In this document: positions 1-11,084 of the stretch, piece by piece
How the letters are laid out: the number at the start of each line of letters is the position of its first letter
Numbering within the stretch: the first letter of the stretch is position 1
The notes under the pieces: model-generated
Database searches by the model: none
Seen by the model: only the letters and a program-made list of their open reading frames with translations
Told to the model about the DNA's origin: nothing
Program-made: the position numbers and the translations under genes
Source: Rapana venosa
Lineage: Eukaryota; Mollusca; Gastropoda; Neogastropoda; Muricidae
DNA: 64,000 nucleotides
Reading direction: 5' to 3'
Assembly (NCBI GenBank): GCA_028751875.1
Contig: CM054162.1
Coordinates: 642,313 to 706,312, forward strand

Positions 1-2525
1 TCTTACCTCAGTCCTGCTTATTTGGGGATTTAGCTGGCGCTGCAGCACTGTTCTCTTACCTCAGTCCTGCTTATTTGGGGATTTAGCTGGCGCTGCAGCA
101 CTGTTCTCTTACCTCAGTCCTGCTTATTTAGCTGGCGCTGCAGCACTGTTCTCTTACCTCAGTCCTGCTTATTTGGGGATTTAGCTGGCGCTGCAGCACT
201 GTTCTCTTACCTCAGTCCTGCTTATTTGGGATTTAGCTGGCGCTGCAGCACTGTTCTCTTACCTCAGTCCTGCTTATTTGGGGATTTAGCTGGCGCTGCA
301 GCACTGTTCTCTTACCTCAGTCCTGCTTATTTGGGGATTTAGCTGGCGCTGCAGCACTGTTCTCTTACCTCAGTCCTGCTTATTTGGGGATTTAGCTGGC
401 GCTGCAGCACTGTTCTCTTACCTCAGTCCTGCTTATTTGGGGATTTAGCTGGCGCTGCAGCACTGTTCTCTTACCTCAGTCCTGCTTATTTAGCTGGCGC
501 TGCAGCACTGTTTCTCTTACCTCAGTCCTGCTTATTTGGGGATTTAGCTGGCGCTGCAGCACTGTTTCTCTTACCTCAGTCCTGCTTATTTGGGGATTTT
601 AGCTGGCGCTGCAGCACTGTTCTCTTACCTCAGTCCTGCTTATTTGGGGATTTAGCTGGCGCTGCAGCGCTGTTCTCTTACCTCAGTCCTGCTTATTTGG
701 GGATTTAGCTGGTGCTGCAGCACTGTTCTCTTACCTCAGTCCTGCTTATTTGGGGATTTAGCTGGCGCTGCAGCACTGTTCTCTTACCTCAGTCCTGCTT
801 TTTTGGGATTTAGCTGGCGCTGCAGCACTGTTCTCTTACCTCAGTCCTGCTTATTTGGGGATTAGCTGGGCGCTGCAGCACTGTTCTCTTACCTCAGATC
901 CTGCTTATTTGGGGATTAGCTGGCGCTGCAGCACTGTTCTCTTACCTCAGCCTGCTTATTTGGGATTTAGCTGGCGCTGCAGCACTGTTCTCTTACCTCA
1001 GTCCTGCTTATTTGGGGATTTAGCTGGCGCTGCAGCACTGTTCTCTTACCTCAGTCCTGCTTATTTGGGGATTTAGCTGGCGCTGCAGCACTGTTCTCTT
1101 ACCTCAGTCCTGCTTATTTAGCTGGCGCTGCAGCACTGTTCTCTTACCTCAGTCCTGCTTATTTGGGGATTTAGCTGGCGCTGCAGCACTGTTCTCTTAC
1201 CTCAGTCCTGCTTATTTGGGGATTTAGCTGGCGCTGCAGCACTGTTCTCTTACCTCAGTCCTGCTTATTTGGGGATTTAGCTGGCGCTGCAGCGCTGTTC
1301 TCTTACCTCAGTCCTGCTTATTTGGGGATTTAGCTGGTGCTGCAGCACTGTTCTCTTACCTCAGTCCTGCTTATTTGGGGATTTAGCTGGCGCTGCAGCA
1401 CTGTTCTCTTACCTCAGTCCTGCTTTTTTGGGGATTTAGCTGGCGCTGCAGCACTGTTCTCTTACCTCAGTCCTGCTTATTTGGGGATTTAGCTGGCGCT
1501 GCAGCACTGTTCTCTTACCTCAGTCCTTCTTATTTGGGGATTTAGCTGGCGCTGCAGCACTGTTCTCTTACCTCAGTCCTGCTTATTTGGGGATTTAGCT
1601 GGCGCTGCAGCGCTGTTCTCTTACCTCAGTCCTGCTTATTTGGGGATTTAGCTGGTGCTGCAGCACTGTTCTCTTACCTCAGTCCTGCTTATTTGAGGAT
1701 TTAGCTGGCGCTGCAGCACTGTTCTCTTACCTCAGTCCTGCTTTTTGGGATTTAGCTGGCGCTGCAGCACGTTCTCTTACCTCAGTCCTGCTTATTTGGG
1801 GATTTAGCTGGCGCTAGCAGCACTGTTCTCTTACCTCAGTCCTGCTTATTGGGGATTTAGCTGGCGCTGCAGCACTGTTTCTCTTACCTCAGTCCTGCTT
1901 ATTTGGGGATTTAGCTGGCGCTGCAGCACTGTTCTCTTACCTCAGTCCTGCTTATTTGGGGATTTAGCTGGCGCTGCAGCACTGTTCTCTTACCTCAGTC
2001 CTGCTTTTTTTGGGGATTTAGCTGCGCTGCAGCACTGTTCCCTTACCTCAGTCCTGCTTATTTGGGATTCTAGCGCGCTGCAGCACGTTCTCTTACCTCA
2101 GTCCTGCTTATTTGGGATTTAGCTGGCGCTGCAGCACTGTTCTCTTACCTCAGTCCTGCTTATTTGGGATTTAGCTGGCGCTGCAGCGCTGTTCTCTTAC
2201 CTCAGTCCTGCTTATTTGGGATTTAGCTGTGCTGCAGCACTGTTCTCTTACCTCAGTCCTGCTTATTTGAGGATTTAGCTGGCGCTGCAGCACTGTTCTC
2301 TTACCTCAGTCCTGCTTTTTTGGGGATTTAGCTGGCGCTGCAGCACTGTTCTCTTACCTCAGTCCTGCTTATTTGGGGATTTAGCTGGCGCTGCAGCACT
2401 GTTCTCTTACCTCAGTCCTGCTTATTTGGGGATTTAGCTGGCGCTGCAGCGCTGTTCTCTTACCTCAGTCCTGCTTATTTGGGGATTCAGCTGGCGCTGC
2501 AGCACTGTTCTCTTACCTCAGTTCT
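1..2525. repeat. 53-bp tandem satellite
   Basis: About 47 head-to-tail copies of a 53-bp unit, each containing agctggcgctgcagcactg and therefore a CTGCAG site. The array runs off the left edge of the window and ends abruptly near 2,525 in non-repetitive DNA. Several units are about 8 bp shorter, lacking the ggggattt part (for example near 121, 484 and 1,113). Diagnostic variants recur in a fixed order, which shows higher-order organisation. Short reading frames through it are by-products of the repeat. Confidence 0.97.
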
Positions 2526-4095
2526 GCATGAACTTCTTTGTGTATTACGTCACTGGCACAAAATACAGAGCAACACTATGTGCACTGCTGGGCTGGACCT
2601 CTTTGTCTTCTTCTGCTTCTGCTTCTGCTTCACCTCAAACCTGGTGCAGTAAGTGAACGTACTACAGCATGGCATCTTCATGGCCACATCTGCTTAGGTT
2701 TGGGGGCTTCCATTTTTGCTGCTTTTTCTTTATTCGACTCATTCTTTTGGTGTCACTAAAAAACGTTCTGTCAAAAAAGTTTTGCAGTTGGCATGTTCAG
2801 GAATAACACAGCACCATGGCTGTGGCAGTGCAGTGTGGTCAGTGCAGAGCCTGGGTCCCTAGAGCGAACCTCTTCTTATACCACACTACTGCTGCTTCGA
2901 CTTGTCCTCCCCTAGCTTGACTTGAGAAAAAAAGCCACGTATGTTAGGAAAAACGTGTGGTCAGCAAGCAGCAGCCTACAGCTGAAAGAGAAAACAGAAG
3001 AGACACTCCAGTGTGGGCATGCATGGGAAACACCAGTGCAGTTGATGGGGATGGGAAAGCCCTGAACCATGTGCAGTGTGTAGTTGATTTAGGTCATCAA
3101 GTTTGGGTCACCAACACAGGTATCTGACCTAACAGAGGATGTTGTTGTTGTTGCTATGTTGTTGTTGTTGTTGCTGTTGTTGTAGCAATTATTTTTGCAC
3201 ATTCCCCAGTTAGCATCCCGGGTTGTTCCAGTATATGCACTATGACTCAACCTGGGAATCTCTGTGGGATTGAAACTGTACACTTAAAGGGAAGTTTGTG
3301 GGTAGGATTGTTTAAGTTCCAGGCTATATATGTTTGTCCATTGTCTTCGACAATGCCCTCCAAAACAGCTCAGAAGTGAGCTGCTGTTTTGAAAATTGGG
3401 CAGAAAATTGATTATAGTGGAGATGTCTTGCGCACATCACACAGAGTCAGTGGTGGGGATGCTCTCCAAAGGTCAGCCAGCCCCCAGGGCTGCAGCACAT
3501 GAGCATTTTGCAAGTTAGGACTCCTAGTCAGAGAATCAGTCACTCACTAAAAATTAAGCTGTAAAGTTGAATACCATGAGTGGGAAAGCCACTGATCATA
3601 CAGCCTCTCACTTAGCTGTTGCCCCCAGCGTCAATGCTTTAATGAAGAACTGTAAGAAAACCTAGGCGCTGAAGGCATATTGGCAGCCACACTCCGACTT
3701 CAGATTATTTTGTTTGGCTCTTTAGAGGAGAGTGCAGGTCATTATGCTAAGAGCTTGTTTTTGCTGAAGGCAATCTCAACATAACATTGTACAAAATAAC
3801 AATATTCCATTGTAGACTTTTGCATTGTAAATGTCAATAACGGACACACATTTTGGCCTGGACCATGACAGAAATATAATCATCCAGATATTAGCAACTG
3901 GTGTGATTCTGCTGGAGCATTGTTCATCTTATGATCGTTCCTATCTTTGGTGTCAGCATTGTTCTCATTTGCCAACTTCTTGAGGTAAGTATCTTCCTCA
4001 GAACAGAGGATAAAGCTACCACTATACCAGGTACTGTGCTGCATGGAGTACCACTTCAAAGCATTGCATATAAATATCTGCACGGAACAGCGTCA
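2526..4095. other. low-copy DNA, no gene recognised
   Basis: Non-repetitive sequence between the 53-bp satellite and the RTE-like element. Reading frames are short and show no recognisable domain. The only structured element is a TTG microsatellite near 3,140-3,184. No second copy of this segment was seen elsewhere in the window. Confidence 0.6.
3140..3184. repeat. (TTG)n microsatellite
   Basis: An interrupted run of gttgttgttg triplets with a few substitutions. On the minus strand it would read as poly-Asn/Thr, which explains a short Asn-rich frame there. Confidence 0.9.
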
Positions 4096-4112
4096 CCCCA
4101 AGAGCATCCTCA

Positions 4113-6183
4113 TCAATCAACATCAATGCCTTTGTGTCTTATTGGCACGTAGGGCAGCAACAAATGTTCTCCACTCCTGTCTGTCCTGGGCCAGCTTCTG
4201 AATGGTTCCCCAGGTATGTTGGAAGGTCTTCAGCTCTGTTTCGATAGTCCGACGCCAAGTGTTCTTGGGTCGTCCTCATTTGCGTTTCCCCTCTGGTGTC
4301 CAGTAGAGGGCTGTTCGGGCAATGTTTCCCTGTTCCCAACGGCAGATATGCTCTATCCATTCCCATCGCCTATGCATGATGATGGTGTCCATGCTTTCAT
4401 GGTTGCAGTGGGCAAAAAGTTCATGGTTGGAGATGGTCTCAGGCCAGAAGATGCGCAAGATTCTTCTGAGATTCTTCGTGTGGAATGTGGATAGTTTGTC
4501 GAGGTCACTCTCAGCCATCCTCCAGCACTCCGAGCTGTACAAAAGGGTGGAAAGTACACAGCTCTGGTATAGTCTTAGTTTGGTCCTGGTGCTGTACTGG
4601 AACGATTTCCACACATTGTTCAAATTTCTGTAAGCATTTCTTGCTTTGCTAATCCGGTTCTTATGTTGCTGCCTGCTCCGCCATCATGCCTAACAGTGTT
4701 CCCGAGATACGTAAACTCTTCAGTTGTTGGTAAGTCTTCTCCATTCACTGTGACCGGTGAGGGGTTCTGAACCTTCAGTGTCATCACCTCTGTCTTCTTC
4801 TGACTGATTTTCAGGCCTACTTGCTGTGCGAAAGTGCTGAGACGGGATGTCTTCTCTTGAATTTGATGGTGGGTATGTGAGAGCAGTGCCAGATCGTCGG
4901 CAAAGTCTAGGTCTTCAAGCGTTGAGAAAGGGGTCCATCTGATGCCCCGTGACTGGTCAGCTGTTGTCTGTCTCATCACCCAATCAATTGTCAGGTTGAA
5001 GAGTAGTGCTGACATGGGGCAGCCTTGTCTTACGCCGGTTTGTACACTGAAACTGGTTTTGCTGTTTCTACTCTGCACGTGAAGTTGTTGTAGAAGCTCT
5101 TAATGACTTGGACAATCTCCTGTGGAATTCTATATGCTCAGAGTATGTGCCATACACTTTCTCGATAAATGCTGTCAAAGGCTTTTTCAAAATCTACAAA
5201 GTTGATATACAGCTGTCTCTGCCATTCCGTGCACTGTTCGATGATGTTGCGCAGGGTGAAGATCTGGTCTATGCATCTTCTTCCTGGTCGAAAACCTGCC
5301 TGTTCCTTTCTGAGTTGTTGGTCCACTGCCTTTGAGATTTGTCTGATGATGAATCTTTGCCAGAATCTGCTGGAACAGATAGCAGAGTGATTCATCTCCA
5401 GTTGTTACAATTGTTCAGGGCTCCTTTCTTTGGGATCTTCACGATGACTCCTTCTGTCCAATCTGATGGTAGCTGTTTCTCCTCCCATATAGCTGCAAAG
5501 AGTGGCTGTAGAACTTTAGATGCAAACTCTGGATCTGCCTTGAAAAATTCTGCGTTGAGGTTGTCCTGGCCAGGGGCTTTTCCATTCTTGAGAGAGCTGA
5601 TTGCTGCTATAATCTCTTCCTTCTCTGGTGGTGTGCTGTTCACATTGAGATCGGCATCAGGATCTTCTACATCTGCCTCTTCAGTTGGTGGTGGTCTGTT
5701 GAAAACTTCGCTGTAATGTTCTGCCCATCTTGCATCTTGTTCTGCTTCTGTGGTAAGTATTTGGCCTTGTTTATCTAGGATTGGTGTTTCGGTGTTGCTC
5801 CGGTACTTGCCACTGACAGTCTTGGTGATCTTATACACCTGTCCTTGTTCTCCCTTTGCGGCGGCCTCCTCTGCTTGTCTTGCAATATCATCCATGTAGG
5901 TACGCTTGTCTGTTCTTGTCATTCTCTTCACAGTTTGGTTTGCTTCTCTCTACTGTTGTTTGTACCTCTCTCTCATCCGCTCTGACTTTGTCTCTAAGAT
6001 TTTCTTATTCAGTTTTCTCCTGATCTCGATGGCTTGCCAGGTGTCTGCTTTAATCCACCTTTTTCTCTTCCTCTGTCTCTGTCCTAAGCACGTTTCACTG
6101 GCTTGTGTGTAGGCTGTCATGACTTGTTTCCACATGGTGTTTATATTAGTCGTGTCCGGAGGTGTGTAGTTTTCAGTATCCAC
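4113..6183 (-). pseudogene. reverse transcriptase region of the RTE-like element (broken)
   Basis: Minus-strand pieces follow each other in different frames: 5,950-6,183; 5,392-5,931 (with NGKAPGQDNLNAEF); 5,138-5,395 (AGFRPGRRCIDQIFTL and FVDFEKAFDS, the first catalytic Asp); 4,620-5,078 (VRQGCPMSALLFNL and FADDLALLSH, with FADD at 4,893-4,904); and 4,276-4,623 (C-terminal thumb and connector with ECWRM and WTPEGKRK). The last piece shifts frame near 4,300 and reaches a TGA at about 4,113. The catalytic residues remain, so inactivation is by frameshift or stop rather than loss of the active site. Confidence 0.88.
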
Positions 6184-6319
6184 CAGTGCTTGGAACTTGT
6201 TTTTGAGCTGGAGAGTGAAAGCACTCTTTACTTTGGTGTTGCGCAGTTTTCACATCAAAATGTTGTTGTCTTGGTTTTCTAATCCATTTTTTTCTCAGCT
6301 TCACTTTTAGGTTGCAGTG

Positions 6320-7103
6320 ACAAGTGGTGATCACTGCCAACATCGGCTCCTCTCCTCACTTTTACATCTAGGAGCGATCTCCTCCATGTCCCATTGATCA
6401 TCAGGTGGTCGATCTGGTTTTTGTCTCTTCCATTGGGGAACACCAGGTAAGCTTGTGGATCTCAGGGTGTGCAATAATGTCCCTCCAATGGCCAGGTTGT
6501 TTGTCATGCAGAATTCCACCAATCTTTCTCCGTTGTCATTTATGCTGCCACATCCTTCTTTTCCCATGGCTCTTTCTTGGTTTGTGTTGTCTTTTCCGAC
6601 TTTTGCATTTAGGTCACCCATCACTATTCTCATGTCATGGTTTGGTGTTTTTTTCCATTTCAGCCTGAATTGTTCATAAAATGTATCTTTGTTTTCTTCT
6701 CCACTGTCGTTGGTTGGTGCATAGCACTGGATGGTTGTGGTATTAGCATGTTTACCTTTCATTTTTATCTTCATCATCCTGCTGTTGGTAGGTTTCCACT
6801 CCATCAGGCACTTCTCCATTCCTTTCTTCATGATAATGGCTACTCCCTCATGGTGTTGACTGTCATCTCTACCACTGTCTCTCCTGTGCTGGCTCTGTAT
6901 TTGCCTGATCCTGTCCATCGGCTTTCACTGACTCCAAAAATATGTAAATTGTAGTGTCTCATCTCTGCTGTAACTTGCGCTAGTTTTCCTGTCTCAAACA
7001 TGGTTCTTACATTCCAGAATCCTATTTTGGTCTTAGTTTTGGCGCTTAAGACTTCCATCTTCCTGTCAGTGGCTTCCTTTCGGCTTTCACCACTGTCATT
7101 CAT
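6320..7103 (-). pseudogene. APE-type endonuclease domain of the RTE-like element (broken)
   Basis: Reading on the minus strand, the first part (6,840-7,103) begins with IGFWNVRTM and contains SESRWTGSG, whose Glu is the metal-binding residue of APE-like nucleases. The second part (6,331-6,918), in another frame, contains CYAPTNDS and MGDLNAKVG, the Asp/Asn catalytic strand. A GSDHH motif, the C-terminal catalytic Asp-His, can be read near 6,320-6,340 after a further frame change. The domain nicks target DNA to prime reverse transcription. At least two frameshifts prevent one continuous protein. Confidence 0.85.
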
Positions 7104-7490
7104 GCGAGTATCTTCCGATGACTCTCTAAGCCTGTCACACCCAGTAGTGTTGATTTTTTGTGTTGCCGTTTCCGTAACAAACTTTTTTTTTACAAAACAG
7201 GGCTGTTAGCCCTGTGTCTAACCCTCTACCTGGGGGAAGGGTTCCACCTTAGTCGCCTTTTACGACATGCCTGGTTGGAGGGCAGAGATCCTATTCTTGC
7301 GATGCTCACTTTGCAAGCATCCCACGGGGGGCCCCAAGAGCAGCACCACTGTTTTGGTTCTTTTCCTGCCAGCATGTGTGATTGTTTCACTAATCAGAGA
7401 GGCTCTATCTACATAAGTCCATAGGAACCATGTTCTTGCCTGTCTCTATTGGTGCTGTCATTGGTAGATGCTCTTGCAAACCATCAGAGT

Positions 7491-7491
<1 letters not shown>

Positions 7492-7522
<31 letters not shown>

Positions 7523-7543
7523 CTCTCCTCTCTCTCTCTCTCC

Positions 7544-7590
<47 letters not shown>
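7492..7590. repeat. (TC)n microsatellite
   Basis: About 100 bp of nearly pure CT dinucleotides with a few CC interruptions. It sits directly before ttcctacag and could act as a polypyrimidine tract if the neighbouring segment is an exon. Confidence 0.95.
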
Positions 7591-7594
<4 letters not shown>

Positions 7595-7599
7595 TACAG

Positions 7600-7662
7600 G
7601 AAAAGATGGCGAAGAGGAAGTTGGGCTGATGTGTATGCCTCTGGATTTTTGCTTATTTATCA
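7600..7662 (+). other. possible 63-bp cassette exon (speculative)
   Basis: A long CT tract followed by ttcctacag (7,591-7,599) forms a textbook 3' splice site, and GTGAGT at 7,663-7,668 is a strong 5' splice site. The enclosed 63 bp is a multiple of three and is open in two of three forward frames. One of these reads KDGEEEVGLMCMPLDF. I recognise no protein family. Microsatellite-derived splice-site look-alikes arise by chance, so confidence is low. Confidence 0.2.
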
Positions 7663-8857
7663 GTGAGTGCAAGCCTTTTGGAAAGAAACTTTATGTGACA
7701 GTTACATAACATAGTGAGGAAGGAATAAACATTGCAACATGTGTGACTTGCAAACGTGCAGGGCCAGAAATGGCAAATTTTATGGTGCAGTGTTGACAAA
7801 AGCAGCAGGCGGGTTCAGAGGTCAAACAGGTGAGCAGGGCTGCTGGGAAGGGGTTTGCATCAACAACTGACATTCTGTGTACAGTCCTAAAACTGCTATT
7901 TGTAAGCTCCGCTTTGGGCTTGGACTTTTTGCTGTCCCTGAAATGACGCTATTGTACGAACATGCTAGAAAAACCAAAATGGTGTGTTTTGGAGATATGC
8001 CATGAAAAGACAGTGCCAATCAATCCCCCCCTTCTGTGTCATCAACCACATGTTTACCATTTCGTTTACACCTCATGGAATGTGAGGAAAACCTGCCCCC
8101 CCCCACTACATCGAACAGAAATGTGAGTCAAGACATGGACTCAGAGGGTTTCCAGAGGAATAACAAAAAAACATCAAAAACAAATCACCATCAACAATGT
8201 TTAGTTTTATTTTTTTATTTTAATTTTCTTTTATCAGATCTGGAATAACACTCATGTTTTTTTTTACATCACCCCGGTGTATGCAGATTTTTTATATTTT
8301 TTTTCTTTTTCCCCGCCACAATGGGCCGCTTTAAAAACGAACAATTAAACATGTGCGCAAAATGTTTTGCGGTGTTCGCAATGGACCTTATTTATGGGCT
8401 CATCTGAAGGGCTTTTGGGGAAAGGACAAGCACTGATGTAAAATCCCTAGGAAAAATCCCTTTGAACAGGGTCAAACCCCGGTTTTCAATTTGGGGCGAA
8501 CTTTTAACCACAGGGACCCGTCTTGAGGAGACCTAGGCAACGTGAAAGAAGCTGAATGAAATAAAGGTCAGCGCATCAGATAAAACAACAGATTTTACAG
8601 ACGGGAGCAGGCCAGAGAGAACTATCAGACATGCGCAGCAATGTCACTGACACAGCTTGTGGACCAAGAAGTGACTGACAGCGAGGAAGAACGATTCTCT
8701 ACAGGAACACAGGGGAAAGGCCCAAAACAAAGGTAACATAGACAACTGGAGGGTCGTCACAGAGAGACAACTCTGATCTTTGGCATATCTCAACACAGTG
8801 CCAAGGAGAACCCCCGCAAATTGGGGAAAACACTATCAGGACCTGAACAAGGCTGAA
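7663..8857. other. low-copy DNA, no gene recognised
   Basis: Mostly AT-rich sequence with several poly-T/poly-A runs (8,190-8,310) and no supported reading frame. From about 8,617 onward it is homologous to the start of contig 2 at 31,501 (both begin gagaacta.cagac). Confidence 0.55.
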
Positions 8858-8978
8858 GACACACACACACACACACATACACAACACACACACACAATAC
8901 ACACCACACACACCACATAACACAACCACACACACACACACACAACACAAACACACACACACACACACACATACACGG
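8858..8978. repeat. (CA)n microsatellite
   Basis: Interrupted CA tract, counterpart of the one at 31,790-31,935 in copy B. Cys/Val-rich frames on the minus strand are by-products. Confidence 0.95.
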
Positions 8979-9119
8979 ACAAATGGCTTGGTCAGGCACA
9001 CGGGGTTTTGGACAGTCAGGGAGGAAAACAAGCCACTGATAGCTGGGTTTCAAACCAGGGAAAGCAAAGTGCATTAAATTAAAAAAAAACACAAGAGACA
9101 AGTAAAAAAATCAGTGTGT

Positions 9120-9605
9120 GTCAACGGCAAACAAACAGTCGACAATAGGCAACAAGCTGAACAACATTCTGACATAGACAACACGCGAACAAACAGTCTG
9201 ACATAGGGACAAAAAGCTGAACAAACAGTCTGACATAGGGACAAACAGCTGACAACGTCTGACAAGGAAACAGCTAACAAACAGTCCGACATAGGACAAC
9301 AAGCTGAACAAACATCTGACATAAGGCCCAACAAGCTGAAACAAACTTCTGACATAGGACAACACGCTGAACAAACAGGTCTGACATAAGGAAAACACTG
9401 AACAAAAGTCTGACATGGGACAACACCAAACAAACATCTGACATGGGAAACACACGCTGACAAACAGTCTGAATAGGGACAACCACTGACAAAATCTGAC
9501 TTTAGGACAACAAGCTGAACAAACAGTCTGACATAGGACAACAGCTGAACAAACAGTCTGACATGGGGACAACAACTGAACAAACAGTCTGACATAGGAC
9601 AACAC
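9120..9605. repeat. ~35-bp minisatellite, copy A
   Basis: About 14 irregular copies of a unit of roughly 34-37 bp built around gctgaacaaacagtctgaca and ataggacaacaa. Indels are frequent. The same unit occurs in copy B, where it is split by a CR1-like insertion (32,095-32,290 and 35,653-35,762). Confidence 0.9.
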
Positions 9606-9659
9606 CCCAGGCAGCAGCTGCATTGTTGCTCAGAGCCAATGAAGAGGGGAAACAAAGAC

Positions 9660-9825
9660 GTTTTTCAGAAACGGGGGTTTGGGGTGGCCCTTTGCTTCCA
9701 GACCCAGCACATAGCCCGGTGACAGAGACAACAGCAACAAAAAGAAGGCATGCAGCAACCCACAGCTGACATGTCAGATGTGTCATCATCATTAGGGTCA
9801 GTAGGGGCAAGTCACCTGGCAGCAC
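9660..9825 (-). other. counterpart of the signal-anchor-like reading frame, copy A
   Basis: Homologous to 35,782-35,997. On the minus strand it reads LWVAACLLFVAVVSVTG, a hydrophobic stretch, followed by GSGSKG and TPVSEKR, which match GSGSNG and TPVTEKR in copy B. The start region is damaged by indels in this low-quality block, and the frame then runs into the ~35-bp array. This could be one exon of a secreted or membrane protein, or chance. Confidence 0.25.
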
Positions 9826-11084
9826 AAGCTTTCTCTTTCACCACAGTACGTGGCCACCCCCCGTGAGGAGAGGGAACTGCCAGTTGGGGTGTGAGGGTTT
9901 CACCTGTGATGAGCGGCTGCAGGACCAACCACGGGACAGAAGCAAAAGAGGGGAGGGGGGGGGGTATCCTGCCCTGACGTGGACCTCTTTTCTCTCTGAC
10001 GGCCATTCTAGTTGGGGGCGGAAGGAGAGTACGGCCCTCCCGATACTGACGAAATTTGGGATATCCCAGTGACTCCCTGACGGGCCAATGGCTGTGAAAG
10101 AAGAAATACAGGGTCCCCATCGCCGTGACGTAGCGGACAACCCAGTAGCATGACAGGGGAGGCCATCTCCACTGGGCTATGTAGTTTACCTTGGCAACCA
10201 GAGTGGGGTGGTGGGGACCGTCCACTCTGCAGCAAGAGGACAAAATAGAAAAGGCCTGACCACTCCACGTCTTGGTCTTTTCTTTGCTATAGGGAAAACT
10301 TGAAATCCTAACTGAATGCCCCCCTCTTCATCAACAACAAATCATTCATTTGTTTTTGTGTGTTTGACAGAACTTTGTTAATGGCTCCTTTGATTTTTCT
10401 GGAACTTCACAGACTTCTTAATTTTACTGCACAGCTATGTGTAATCATACCTTGGAAGAACTCTGGGGGTGTTGTGTTATTATTTTAAAAACATGCTTAC
10501 AACAGTTGGTTAAAAAAATCAAACTAGACTGTAACAATGCCCGTACAGTAAAATTGGATAGAAATGTACTGAATACTGAAAACCGATGTTGTTTTAGCTG
10601 TTGCTAATGTTGTACCGAAGGGGGTCCTCGTATAAAAACACTGACCAACAATGATGGAAAACTTCAATTTTGGAAAAAAGTGTATTGCAAACTATACGCC
10701 ATTATGATGTTTATGTGGTTGTGTGTGGCGATTTGCATCCATGAACAGGATCAAATCAAGCCAAAATTGAAGGTATGGTAAATGTTGAACCAAACTATAT
10801 TTTTGATAGTGATGATATTGAAGCAGGTGCTTCCACAAACTCCAAAGATAATACAGTAGAAACTCTATGTTGGATTTTTTTTTCACATTTTATATGAATG
10901 GATTTTGCAATAGAGACAGAGAGGGAGAATATAAATGTTTGTCACTGCATGGATGTAGCGTTAAGGATTATTTTCTTGTTCCCAGTAGCTTTTCACAGAT
11001 CTGTGATATCAGCTTTATATTTTAAAGAACTAAATTGATTTTGCAGCCATAAAATTGTAGCTGCAAATTGTAACAGAAATATTT
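9826..11084. other. conserved low-copy DNA, no gene recognised
   Basis: Alignable with 35,998-37,379 in copy B, with many single-base indels. Short frames in both copies do not agree, so I see no conserved coding frame. It may be intronic or intergenic. Confidence 0.5.

Larger units (their letters stand above)
4107..7331 (-). mobile_element. RTE-like non-LTR retrotransposon, near full length
   Basis: A minus-strand element carrying an APE-type endonuclease followed by an RT, about 3.0 kb of former coding sequence (roughly 1,000 codons), the usual size for an RTE-clade open frame. The 11-bp sequence ccccaagagca occurs at 4,096-4,106 and again at 7,332-7,342, immediately outside the two ends. 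This is best read as the target-site duplication. The 5' leader (7,104-7,331) holds a non-coding stretch with gtcgtaaaaggcgactaa in the element's sense. The 3' UTR after the stop is only a few bases, as in RTE elements. The frame is broken several times, so the copy is inactive. The clade call rests on the endonuclease and C-terminal style; the order of domains is certain. Confidence 0.85.

Noticed and set aside
4276..4633. Plus-strand frames across 4,216-7,424
   Set aside because: They are shadows of the minus-strand RTE-like element and contain no motif of their own.
7430..7709. Ser/Leu-rich frames through the TC tract as a secreted protein
   Set aside because: Low-complexity translation of (TC)n in three frames. 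Only the 63-bp exon-like segment after it has independent splice signals.
9074..9655. 193-residue Cys/Val/Leu-rich minus-strand frame as a membrane or venom-like protein
   Set aside because: It is a translation of the ~35-bp minisatellite. The repeat gives Cys-rich pseudo-motifs in more than one frame.
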